Part shown: one piece after another, positions 55,244 through 64,000 of the stretch
How the letters are laid out: each line of letters starts with the position of its first letter
How positions within the stretch are numbered: the stretch's first letter is position 1
NCBI GenBank assembly: GCA_027924585.1
Contig: BSBM01000361.1
Location: forward strand, 71,314,001-71,378,000
Direction of reading: 5' to 3'
Length of the DNA: 64,000 nucleotides
From: Larix kaempferi
Taxonomy: Eukaryota > Streptophyta > Pinopsida > Pinales > Pinaceae
Notes under the pieces: model-generated
Told to the model about the DNA's origin: nothing
Database searches by the model: none
Seen by the model: only the letters and a program-made list of their open reading frames with translations
Position numbers and translations under genes: made by a program

Positions 55244-56384
55244 TAAATCTCTGTGGGTTGAGGTGAGTATAAAAACAGCTCAAAAATCGTAATGCAACCG
55301 AGTGTGCAGAAGGAGAGCGAAAAAGCAAGGCGCTCAGGCCAACAACCAACTCAAAACACCCACTGCAACAGCTGTGCTACAATAGGTGGAGTAACAACAA
55401 AGATGGTCAGAATACCAACAAGCAGCAGGTTTCCTATAAAGAAAAAATGGTGGACTCACTAGACCAAAGGGAGGTAAAGGAGCATGCAAACACCTAACTA
55501 AAAGTATTCTGACACAACTAAACATATCCTCTGCAAGGTGATGAAATCCAAGTCAGACAATATGAGTAGGAAAGCCAAGTGGCTATGATATCCCCCTACC
55601 GGGAGGGATACCGGGTAGTCAATCCTAGAAGAATGGCAACTAAGATACCCCGTTCATGACACGTCTAGAAAGGTGAATCTGCCGTTTAGTTCGTTGACCG
55701 CAATACCCCTATACAGGGATATCCCGCGAACCGCGAAAGGTAGCCCTTCGGTTACTGAATGGAGTGCGGTATTCCACTCAGGCCTCCGGAACCAGTCTCC
55801 CGACTTCAACCCTCCTAAGGGAGAGGCCCTCTGATAAACTGGTCGTGACCGTGCCAAAAAGTACTAGGGGATTTTGGTTCCCTATTTGGACAACAACTAT
55901 GTCTCAAGTGAAATAACCAAGGGGTGTTATTGGAAGCCTATCCCCCTGATCCTACCTAACTACAATGATTCTTTTGTGTTCCCCAAGTGGGGTTAGAATG
56001 TTGGTTTAGTTAGGTACTTTTTAAGGCTCACTTGATTTTATGTGACAGAGTGTGTGCTCGTGAGGTAATGATCCCAAAAATAGAAGTGCCACAAGGGAGG
56101 GCAACTTCCAATCTATCAATAATGCTGAAATTGATTCTTTTAACTTGCAAAATTTTCTGAATTAAAAATACTGAAATTTTAAAAAGATTCTGTAAAAGGA
56201 ACAGGAATTATGTTGCAGAAAGGCTGTAAGGAAGTGGGCTGCAGGTGGGACAGAGGGCTGTTCAAATGCAGAAAATATTGCAGCAAGAGGGGCTGGGCTC
56301 AAAACAGGAAAAGAGCAGAAATCAGACCGCGGGTCTGTGGCGGATCAGAACAGGCCGACCGCGGGTTTGAGGGAAACAGCGGCG
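55244..56384 (-). other. Tat-N1 5' leader, gag-proximal part
   Basis: No gene is recognised. It includes short repeats such as TACCGGG at about 55,597-55,615. The 32-nt leader block shared by Tat-A and Tat-N2 was looked for and not found here. Confidence 0.6.
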
Positions 56385-56780
56385 GTCAGGTCGCGGCTAT
56401 CGGGCCAATAGAGGCAGTCGGGACGCAGGAAATAGGGGAAAAGACACATTCGGGTCGCGGCTATCGGGCCAAAAGTGGCAGTCGGGACGCAGGAAAAATG
56501 GAAAAAGACACAGTCGGGTCGCGGCAAAAAGGCTAACAAGCGCAGTCGGGACGCCCGAAAGAGGAAGAAAGCCACAGTCGGGACGCGTGAAAAAGGCCGA
56601 CAGGCGCAGTCAGATCGCGGAAAACAGGCTGATTAGCCACGGTCATACCGCAGGTAACAGACTTGAATCCGCCGGCAGAGCGTCGGAAGCAGTCTGAGAG
56701 CCACGGTCGGATCGCGGGTAAAGGCCTGAAAGGCGCGGTCGGGACGCGACTGTAGAGGGAAAAAGACGCGGTATGCGGCG
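56385..56780 (-). repeat. GC-rich ~32-bp tandem array in the Tat-N1 5' leader
   Basis: About twelve units with a core like CAGTCGGG(A/T)CGCGG, at roughly 56,385, 56,416, 56,449, 56,480, 56,512, 56,543, 56,575, 56,607, 56,640, 56,704, 56,736 and 56,767, mostly 31-33 bp apart (one gap of about 64). A/G-rich spacers (GAAAAAGGC, GAAAGAGG) lie between. The same plus-strand orientation and a similar core/spacer layout (CGCGGT… GAAAG) link it to the 34-bp array at 47,912-48,168. Confidence 0.8.
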
Positions 56781-56836
56781 GCCGAAAGGGACAGCCGAAA
56801 GGAAAAAATTTAAAAACGGAAACCAGAAATTCGAAA

Positions 56837-56852
56837 ACTAGGGGAGTCGCCA
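56837..56852 (-). other. Primer-binding site of Tat-N1
   Basis: The minus strand reads TGGCGACTCCCCTAGT, four bases (GTTT) after the 5' LTR. It is homologous to the Tat-A and Tat-N2 sites and fixes the minus orientation. Confidence 0.85.
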
Positions 56853-56856
56853 AAAC

Positions 56857-57581
56857 TGTAGCTAGGGTTTTACCCCTAGCTTGTGCCAATGAGCACCTAC
56901 TAAGGAGAATGGACTCCTTAGTAGCAGTTCAATAATGATTAAATGATTAAGCTAAAACAACAATTAACAAACTACTTTAAGCATTGCATGAGACATAAAT
57001 AAAAGATGTAAAAAATGGTTTTATATTGATGTTACCTTGGGTGTCAAGGTTGATGAAGCCCTTTTGCAGTGTCCAAGAGGATGCTCCAAGCTTCTGAATG
57101 CTCCTTCTCCTTCTCCAATGGTGGGGATGGGCCAAAGGTGGCTCTCAAGGTGAAAATAGTTCAAATGATGAACTAGGGTTTCGAGAGAGATTTTGGCAGA
57201 GTAAGGGTGCTTGTGATTGTGGATATGGAATAAGGGATCTCCATCACCTATTTATAGTTTTTTGGTGGTGGAGTGCTGACCCATGGTTTTAGGAAACACA
57301 TAGTTTTGGGCAGCTGTATAGGGTTTTTTCCTCCTTTTCCTCATTATTTTATATTTTTTATTCCTTTTTTAGGGGATTTTTGCTATTTTTGGAGGAAAAG
57401 GGGGTTTTTTGGCCTTTTTTAGGCTATTTTGATGGTTTTTTGGCCTTTTGGAGGCATTTTAGGCCTTTTGGAGGCTTTTTAATGGGATTTTTTGGGATTT
57501 TAAGGGAAAAATGGTAGGAAAATGGACAAATGAGCCATATAATGTGGTAATGAGGTAGTGAACACTTTTTGGGTGTTAACA
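56857..57581 (-). repeat. Tat-N1 5' LTR (right on the plus strand)
   Basis: 725 bp, identical to 44,454-45,179 except for one T. The T/G-rich part near the transcription-upstream side contains repeated GGCCTTTTGGAGGC text. Confidence 0.95.
57248..57257 (-). promoter_or_regulatory. TATA box of the Tat-N1 5' LTR
   Basis: The minus strand reads CTATAAATAG. It would start transcription of the element leftward, through leader, gag and protease. The same site in the other LTR is at 44,846-44,855. Confidence 0.7.
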
Positions 57582-57586
57582 ATGAG
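57582..57586. repeat. Right target-site duplication of Tat-N1
   Basis: ATGAG, matching 44,449-44,453. The Tat-A leader continues from here. Confidence 0.92.
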
Positions 57587-57876
57587 TTAGATAGGGATTG
57601 GATAGCATAGTTGTGTTTGTGCAGTGGACTAGACCTTGTACATGCAGTGAAGCCTGGGTGTCTCTATAACTGATTCTGTTACCTCCAGCTATAGTTTGGG
57701 AGTCTCAAGCCTCTCCTAGGTGAGACATACCGGCTCTAGTGTCGGGAGCTCATTTAGCCACTCTGTTTTTCTGCTCTTAGCTGTAGTTTCTCTAGGTGTG
57801 TGCTTTTGATTTACTGTTTTTGATCGATAGTTGGCCTTTAGGGGACGTTTTGTTATATATTCTCTCCGGAGATATC
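57587..57876 (+). other. Tat-A 5' leader, second part
   Basis: 290 bp of T/G-rich non-coding sequence between the Tat-N1 insertion and the gag start. Nothing else is seen. Confidence 0.65.
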
Positions 57877-60682
57877 ATGGCGCGGAGCCCTACTCTCCGC
57901 CGGTCCCGTCGGTTGGTTGGTTTAAATCCAGCCGAGGTTTCATGCCGTGTTACTAGAGGACGTCGAAGGGCTCCCTCTGATTCTTCGGATTATTACCAGA
58001 CTTACATCCAAGACATTATGACTGCTACACTTTTCGATACTGAGGAAAACCGTTTAGCTCCATTGGGGAAGTTGAACACACTTCTGATCCCCATACCCCT
58101 CGTCAGGCGTGGGGAGGTGATCCACCTGAGACTCAACCTGGTTCTATTTGGCCTAATCCACTTGAACGAGATCCGTTTGATCCTTCGAATCTGGATAATT
58201 ATCTTTATGGAATGCCCAACTTACCCAAGGATGAAGAACAGGACGATCCTTTCGTTCCTTCCTTTCCATGTAGTTATAGACATGGAATGCGAGAGTTACA
58301 TGATGACACTGGTCCTACGATCAACCCCACCACACTCTCTTTTGGTATGCCTAGTCATAGTACTGTTGAACCTTCCGCTATGTTTGGTAGTCAAGCTTGC
58401 ACCAGTCATGGTGTTAGCCATACTATACCCACTGGGGGCACTACCCTCACTGGGGGCACTACGTTGTCCACTCACACACATAGTATGGGGACTGGTCATG
58501 TTCCTCCTAACCATGCTAATCTTTGAAGAAGACCACCTCCTCGGATTTCCCAACCTAATAGGAATGTTGTTCAGAACTCGACTCGCCATCCAACACCTAA
58601 CACGCATGCCGCTACTCGTCAACCTAGGATCACTTTTACGGATGTTAATGCTCCTCCTAACCATGGGGGTGGACATATACCACACACTTTTGCATCCACT
58701 GCCGCCACTAGTAATGCTAATGTAGGGGGTGGGAATATCTCTTATCCACATGGGCATCATGCCACCATCCCTGCTACTAGTCACACCAATGTTGGGGTCG
58801 AGAATACTTCTCATACTTATGGTCATCACACGACTGATCAAGCTAATCCTAATGCTGGGGGTGGGAACATACCATACCATTATGGTCATTACAATATGGA
58901 TCTCGCTATGAATAGTAAATATATGCCCCATACTCATGGTGGCAACCCTTACTACAACAGAGTCGGTGCTGGCCACCAGTACAACCCACCACCCCAATAT
59001 GGTACCCAAAAAACACATATACTTGCTTACTCTCAAATGGGTCAGGAAGGAGGAGGTTATCAATCCTATGGCCATGGGAAAGCTTATGGTCTGTCAGGTC
59101 CTTATCATCAGTAGTTTAATCCTCATGGTCAAGCTCTTGGTCCATCTTATAACACGGTTCCGTTTAACCAACCTTTTATGGGAGCTTATAATCTAGCTTT
59201 CAAGCCGCAGCTCCCGTTCCTTCCATGCTTGAATCTCCCGGATCTTTCGAAGCTCACGAATGATCCGGTGTGTGACAACCCTATTTGGCCCTCGGTTCCT
59301 ACCAAGCTTCCTTCAGACATTCAAAATTTTGAAGGGAAAGGCGGTGAGGATCCGGGCAATCATGTCACAATGTTTCACCTTTGGTGCTCCTCCAACTCTT
59401 TGAATCATGATTCCATTAGATTACGACTATTTCAACGCACCCTCACGGGGGCAGCCGCGAAGTGGTATGTCGAGTTGCCAAGGAACACCTATAGGGGGGA
59501 TTTAATGCGATTGCTTTGGTTTTCTTAGACCATTTCCAATTGCTGGTTTGTTATGATACTGGTACTGAGTTGTTGTCCACCTTCCATCAGAATAAGGCCA
59601 CACATATTTCTGACCACATTCAAGAGTGGTGTCGGTGGAAGAGATTAGTGAAAGCCAACATTCCTCCAGATTTTGTGTCGGAATGGTTCCTCAAGTCTCT
59701 ACTCCCATACATTGCTAAGGATGTTTTGATGTCCGACATTGTGACTGAGGAACAAGCTATCTTGAAAGTCCAACACTTAGATCTACTTTATTCTCAGTCT
59801 GGCATTTTGTATCACATCATTCCTGATGCACCGAGAACAAGACATGAGCCCACGTCAGTTCCTGGACCACATGCCGATGGCATCGTGGGGTCCGCATGCA
59901 ATCGCCCTATAGACTTGGTAGCTAATCAAATGCAAAATTTGTCGCTAAACTAGTCTACTCCTAGACAGGTTCACACCATGTCCACTTCCACTCCATCGTC
60001 TGATGTACACAATGTGCAATCAAAAAAACCGTCAGGTAACCAGCAACCTAGTGGTAATAAAAAGGGGAGAAACAATCGTACAGGTGGAAACAATGGAAGT
60101 AATAACAATAGAAATCGTAATACTCCTTATAAAGAGAATGCCAACCCTCCTCAGGAAGGCGGTAATGCTGGAGAGGATCATAAACCTAGGCGTAAGGTGA
60201 AATTCCCTTGCAAGCTTTGTGGGGAGGATCATCTTACTCACTTATGTCCTCGAATTGAAGAAGCATCGAAGCATTTTGCACAGAGCCCAGCTAAATTGAA
60301 GGATCCCCTTCCTCATCATCAAAACATGGCTTCACATGATCCCACCACTTGTTATGGTACTAATGAAACGACAACGTCTTCTTCCAGTACTAGTGGTTAT
60401 GGATGTGTGAATATGGTTCAGTCGGAGGTTTGTGTTGCTACTCATCAGTGCGATTATGGTGCACCACAACCTTATTTGGGGAGTGAGCCTCACCCTCCTC
60501 CTGACAATTCCTTGCATATCGAGAAGCCCTCCATTATGCCGTGGATACCGAAAGGTGTTCTCAAGTGCTCTACGCATAATCCCAATGCTCGAGCCGCCCA
60601 TAACTACTCCATCGTAGAAGATTTGGGCAAAACTCCGTGTGCCATGTCGGCTCTTGAAGTTTTGCAAGCCTGTCCTTCTTAG
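57877..60682 (+). pseudogene. gag: Tat-A gag
   Basis: It starts at ATG 57,877 (MARSPTLRRSRRLVGLNP). A frameshift near 58,070-58,090 leads to a frame with PNLPKDEEQDDPFVPSFP and a long His/Gly/Asn/Thr-rich region (58,330-59,110). The capsid core follows from about 59,220: LNLPDLSKLTNDPVCDNP, KLPSDIQNFEGKGGEDPGNH, FHLWCSSNSLNHDSIRLRLF. A second frameshift near 59,500 continues into WFLKSLLPYIAKDVLMSD, then a basic Asn-rich region and the knuckle CKLCGEDHLTHLC (about 60,210-60,250). Stops: TGA 58,524, TAG 59,112, TAG 59,951 and TAG 60,680. At the last one the Tat-N1 relative has Gln. Confidence 0.88.
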
Positions 60683-62527
60683 AAGCATGCCCTTTTCAGT
60701 GCGTTAGGAGTTCAGGATGGGGGAAATCCTAGTGTTATCAAGTTCGATACTACTGATGTCTAGCCTCGCTTACCTTACCACGTGGCTTTTCAAATCCAGG
60801 TGGTTTGCCTTCAGAGCTTCGTCAAACATACTATGGTTGATGAAGGTGCTTCTGCATCAGTAATGTCGTTAACTTGTTGGAAAGCTCTTGACTCTCCTCC
60901 TCTACTTGTGTCTAGAACTACACTCACTGCATTTGACGGTAGATATTTTACGCCGCATGGAATTATCCCTTCCCTTGTTGTCTCCTTGGGAGGTAAGTCT
61001 GTGCCTATTGAAGTCGAAGTGGTTGATGCGCCCATCGACTACAACCTTTTACTGGGTGGGAACTGGATGTATGCTATCAAGGCTGTCACGTCTACTGTAT
61101 TTAGAGTTATCTACTTTCCCCATGAAGGCAAGATTGTGACGATCGATCAGCTGGATTTTGTTGGCACTCCTTCCGCAGCATTTACGGGATCTATAGTCCC
61201 GCAAGTTTCTAATTCTCAGCCGACAACTGGGAACATAGGTGTTGGAATGTACCCCTCATTGATGGGAACTTATAATATTTCTGCACCTGTGAATTTTATT
61301 GGAGCCATTACCAACAATGCGTCTCCTCCTTCGAATAATATGTTATTCCAGACCTCCTATTTAGATGATCCGTGGACTTTACCGTCCATGAGTTCCACGT
61401 CTGGAGACATTGCGCATGTCAGGATGTCTATGCCTTTATCTGTAGCAGAGCTTGCTTACGATCATATCCAACAAACCACTCCAAATACAGATCTCTCTTC
61501 TTCCCAGATAGTTGAAGAAGGTCCCATTATGCTATTAGTTTGGGCAGCCAACTCATCTTGTTCACATGATTGCCTTGATGATACTTTACCATCCGATGAA
61601 GCTATCATGGAGGCCATGTGTGGTAGTGAGAGGCGTTGGGAAGATATGCACCATCACTCTTATTTTCTTCCCAACCTCGAGCTCGTTCAGCAAGAGGAGT
61701 TTAGGATGACTCTAGCAGAGATGGTTGGTCACCCTGTGGCTCTTTTGGAGTTGCATGATGTTTTTGTGGAGGGGAATATGGCCAATATTTCCCCAACCAC
61801 TTCGATCAACATCTCTCGCACTCCTGGAAAGATGGAGACCGTTAACATCGGTGCCGATTGTGATCCTGAGGAGATCGCTATTTACACTGACTTGTTTACA
61901 GAACTCCGGGAAGCATTCACCTGGTCATACGAGGAGATGCCAGGAATAGACCCTGACATTGTTGAACATGAGATTAGAACGTATCCTGATGCTAAACCGG
62001 TTCGACAACGCTTACGTGCTGTGAACCCTAGCAAGGAAGCTGCAATTATGGCAGAGGTGGAGAAACTACTCAAAGCTGGTTTCATCTACACCGTTCCCCT
62101 TACCGAATGGGTGTCAAACCCCGATCCTGTGGATAAGAAGCAGGGAACGATCTGTGTATGCACTAATTTTAGAGATTTGAACCATGCATGTCCAAAAGAC
62201 AACTTCCCCACGCCATTCATTGACCAAATATTGGATGCTTGTGTGGGGAGTGAGATTTTTTCATTCATGGACGTCTTCTCGGGTTATAATCAGATTCAAA
62301 TCAAACCCATGGACCAACATAAGACAACATTTATTTGTCCATGGGTAACGTTTGCATATCGGAAAATGCCTTTTGGCCTTAAAAATGTCGGAGCTACTTT
62401 TCAACGAGCCATGACCTATGCCTTTAACGATCTTAAGATGATTATGGAAGTTTTCTTGGATGATCTTGCTAGCCATTCTTGCAAGAGAGTGGACCACCCC
62501 AAGCACCTTCGTATGATTTTCGAATGA
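60683..62527 (+). pseudogene. pol: Tat-A protease and reverse transcriptase
   Basis: The protease active site is MVDEGASASVMS (about 60,835-60,870), with YNLLLGGNWMYAIKAVTSTV (about 61,040-61,100) as its C-terminal flank. A Ser/Thr/Pro-rich linker and the pre-RT segment ELREAFTWSYEEMPGIDPDI (about 61,900-61,960) follow. RT motifs are GTICVCTNFRDLNHACPKDN (about 62,145-62,205), FSFMDVFSGYNQIQIKP (motif A, Asp in MDVFSG), KMPFGLKNVGATFQRAM (motif B) and EVFLDDLASHS (motif C, about 62,447-62,480). Stops: TAG about 60,761 and TGA 62,525 (former Arg). The linker lacks the knuckles found after the protease in Tat-N1. Confidence 0.9.
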
Positions 62528-63180
62528 TGTATCCACTACAAAATTCGATTGAATCCAAACAAATGCATCTTCGCTGTTAGGACTGGTCGCCTTCTAGGAT
62601 TCATAGTTTCAAGAGAGGGTATTAGAGTCGATCCTCTCAAAGTTGAGCCAATACTTCAGTTGCCTCCTCCGTGTAATTTGTTACAACTTCAGAGCCTCCA
62701 AGGGAGAGCTACTTTTCTACGTCAGTTTATAGCTAACTATGCTAATATTACCAAAGGTTTCACACGCTTATTGAAGAAGGACACACCTTTTATCTAGGAT
62801 GAGCGAGACTAGCAGTATTTCGACGCCCTTAAGAAAGATTTGGTATTGGCCCCTGTGCTTAGCCCACCGGATTTCGCACATGATTTCATTCTTTATGTGG
62901 CCACGTCTCAAGAGACTATTGGCATGGTCTTGGTTCAGGTAGATGATGCGCTCGTCGAGCATGTTATCTATTATCTCAGTTGAAATTTAGTAGACGCTGA
63001 GCTAAGGTACACTCATGTAGAAAAGTTGGCACTTGCGACTGTCCATGCAGTCTAGCGGTTACAACATTACATTTTGCTTCGAACAACCGCAATTGTCGCT
63101 CACATCAATCCATTTCAGTTCGTGCTATCATGATGCCTTATTGGGGGTAAGTATAATAAATGGATTGTAATCCCTCAGGA
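62528..63180 (+). pseudogene. pol: Tat-A RT connection and first RNase H
   Basis: NPNKCIFAVRTGRLLGFIVS and EGIRVDPLKVEPILQLPPPC (62,550-62,680) are the thumb/connection region, followed by QGRATFLRQFIANYANITK. The RNase H reads FILYVATSQETIGMVLVQVD and ELRYTHVEKLALATVHAV (62,885-63,050). Stops at about 62,795, 62,810, 62,980, 63,052 and 63,131 mostly fit Gln or Arg codons changed by C-to-T. Confidence 0.85.
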
Positions 63181-64000
63181 ATTTCATCTTGATTTTGCTT
63201 CGGCAAAATTAGTGAAATCATTGGTGGTTGCTGAGATTATGTTGGACCTTCCACGACTTGATGAGGATGTCATTCATGAAGATTCCTTTGTGGATGAACA
63301 CTTATTTCTTATCTCGTTCGAGGACCCTTGGTATGGGGATGTCATTGTATATCTCCAAACTTTGAAGTTTCGTCTGCATTATTCACGAGATGAGTGAAGG
63401 CATGTGAGACATCATGCTAAAGATTATACTATCGTCGATGATACTTGGTATCGCCGAGGAAAGGATTCCATTCTCCGTCGTTGCTTGACTCATGAATAAG
63501 AGGAGCGGGTACTTAATGATTTCCATGCGGGGGCGTGTGGTGGTCACTTATCTGGGCTTGCTACAGCCCAGTGTATCATGAGAGCTGATTATTTTTGGCC
63601 TACCATATTTAAAGATTGTATTAATGTTGTGAAGAGATGTCACCCTTTCCAGGTGTTTTCTCAGAACATACACTCGCACCCAGCGCCCCTCCATCCGGTC
63701 ATCACTGTCGGTCCCTTCACTAAGTGGGGGGTAGATTTCATGGATTGCAAACCAGCTTCGGCTAGGGGGCATCACCATATTATCGTGGCCATGCATTATT
63801 TTTCCAAGTGGGCTGAGGCCATGCCTACTGTAAAAGACAACTGTGCTATTGCAGCCCATTTCATGTTCAACCAGATTATCACTCGGTTCAGTATCCTGAA
63901 AGAGATTGTCACTGACCATGGCAACCATTTTCAAAACAAGATGATGGAGGATTAGTATCTCAAGCTTGGGTTTCGATAGGAACACTCGTCTTCCTATTAT
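63181..64000 (+). pseudogene. pol: Tat-A second RNase H end and integrase, cut by window end
   Basis: LDFASAKLVKSLVVAEIMLD (63,190-63,250) marks the transition after RNase H. The integrase zinc domain reads HAGACGGHLSGLATAQCIMR then ADYFWPTIFKDC…KRCHPF (63,525-63,650). The last Cys of the HHCC set is Phe. The catalytic core shows GVDFMDCKP (first Asp) and VTDHGNHFQNKMMEDxYLKL (second Asp) near 63,730 and 63,910. The third acidic residue lies beyond the window. The archaeal-type RNase H present in Tat-N1 is not seen between RT and integrase here. It may follow integrase outside the window or be lost. Confidence 0.85.

Larger units (their letters stand above)
44454..57581 (-). mobile_element. 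Tat-N1: 13.1-kb young non-autonomous Tat element carrying an antisense PMD-like gene
   Basis: The element is delimited by near-identical LTRs (44,454-45,179 and 56,857-57,581) and perfect ATGAG duplications. On the minus strand it has a primer site, a leader with a GC-rich 32-bp array, gag with zinc knuckle, protease, a post-protease zinc-knuckle segment, a duplicated pre-RT segment and an archaeal-type RNase H domain, but no RT palm and no integrase. On the plus strand, facing the RNase H, sits a spliced PMD-like gene. Base composition is clearly more GC-rich than the older neighbours, as expected for a recent arrival not yet eroded by methylation-linked decay. Confidence 0.93.
42196..64000 (+). 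mobile_element. Tat-A: coding-complete Tat/Ogre-like Ty3/gypsy element (right end outside window)
   Basis: This plus-strand element has a 5' LTR ending at 43,097, a Tat-type primer site at 43,102, a leader (43,120-44,453 and 57,587-57,876), gag, protease, RT, RNase H and integrase reading to the window end. Tat-N1 is inserted in its leader. It is dead: at least two frameshifts and more than ten stops. It nonetheless represents the coding complement that Tat-N1 and Tat-N2 lack. The left boundary (about 42.2 kb) is uncertain. Confidence 0.8.

Noticed and set aside
1-64000. tRNA, rRNA or host protein-coding genes
   Set aside because: None could be recognised on either strand. All domain-bearing readings belong to retroelements or the PMD-like cargo gene.

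Overview
This window looks like nuclear DNA from a large, transposon-bloated seed-plant genome. The best guess is a gymnosperm, probably a conifer: I see no convincing host gene, almost every stretch can be assigned to nested and mostly decayed retroelements, and there is a canonical Penelope-like element (PLE), a class whose plant copies are best known from conifers ('Dryads'). The organism call is an inference. Boundaries below come from direct-repeat termini, short target-site duplications (TSDs), primer-binding sites and frame-by-frame reading of the protein remnants. No alignment or database search was run.

Layout. (1) 1-19,921: old Tat-lineage Ty3/gypsy gag fragments carrying the 5' end (LTR, primer site, leader, gag) of another gypsy element, 'GypL'. 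A 2.3-kb tandem duplication repeats this block. The second copy is split by a minus-strand Ty1/copia derivative, 'Cop1' (3,638-14,242), which is itself split inside gag by a complete plus-strand chromovirus, 'Reina1' (6,396-12,520, TSD TAGAG, chromodomain at the C-terminus). A second Tat leader and gag follow at about 17.1-19.9 kb. (2) 19,922-39,560: a decayed plus-strand gypsy, 'Gyp2' (gag, PR, RT, RNase H, INT and an extra downstream ORF), split by a 7.9-kb minus-strand non-autonomous Tat element, 'Tat-N2' (28,112-36,043, TSD GTTAG). (3) About 39,570-41,222: PLE reverse-transcriptase pseudogene, cut at its endonuclease domain by a copia 3' LTR, 'Cop2'. (4) About 42.2 kb to the window end: a plus-strand Tat/Ogre-like element with full gag-PR-RT-RH-INT coding, 'Tat-A', interrupted in its 5' leader by a 13.1-kb minus-strand element, 'Tat-N1' (44,454-57,581, TSD ATGAG).

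The most interesting object is Tat-N1. Its two LTRs (726 and 725 bp) differ, as far as I can read them, by one T in a homopolymer, so it inserted recently. Yet its gag-PR frame carries several in-frame stops and it has no reverse-transcriptase core and no integrase. It must have moved with proteins supplied in trans. On the opposite strand it carries a TATA-box-driven gene with a plausible 97-bp intron and a product resembling the plant mobile domain (PMD) family. Around that gene are a seven- to eight-unit array of palindromic 34-bp repeats, 148-bp tandem repeats upstream of the promoter and a hairpin array. A related 32-bp array lies in the element's own 5' leader. The hairpin region and other non-coding blocks are shared with Tat-N2. 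A leader block is shared between Tat-N2 and the coding-complete relative Tat-A. Together these suggest a family of Tat parasites with conserved, possibly packaging-related RNA signals.

Decay pattern. In the older copies nearly all in-frame stops are TAG or TGA where relatives have Gln (CAG) or Arg (CGA), which is what deamination of methylated CHG and CG sites would produce.
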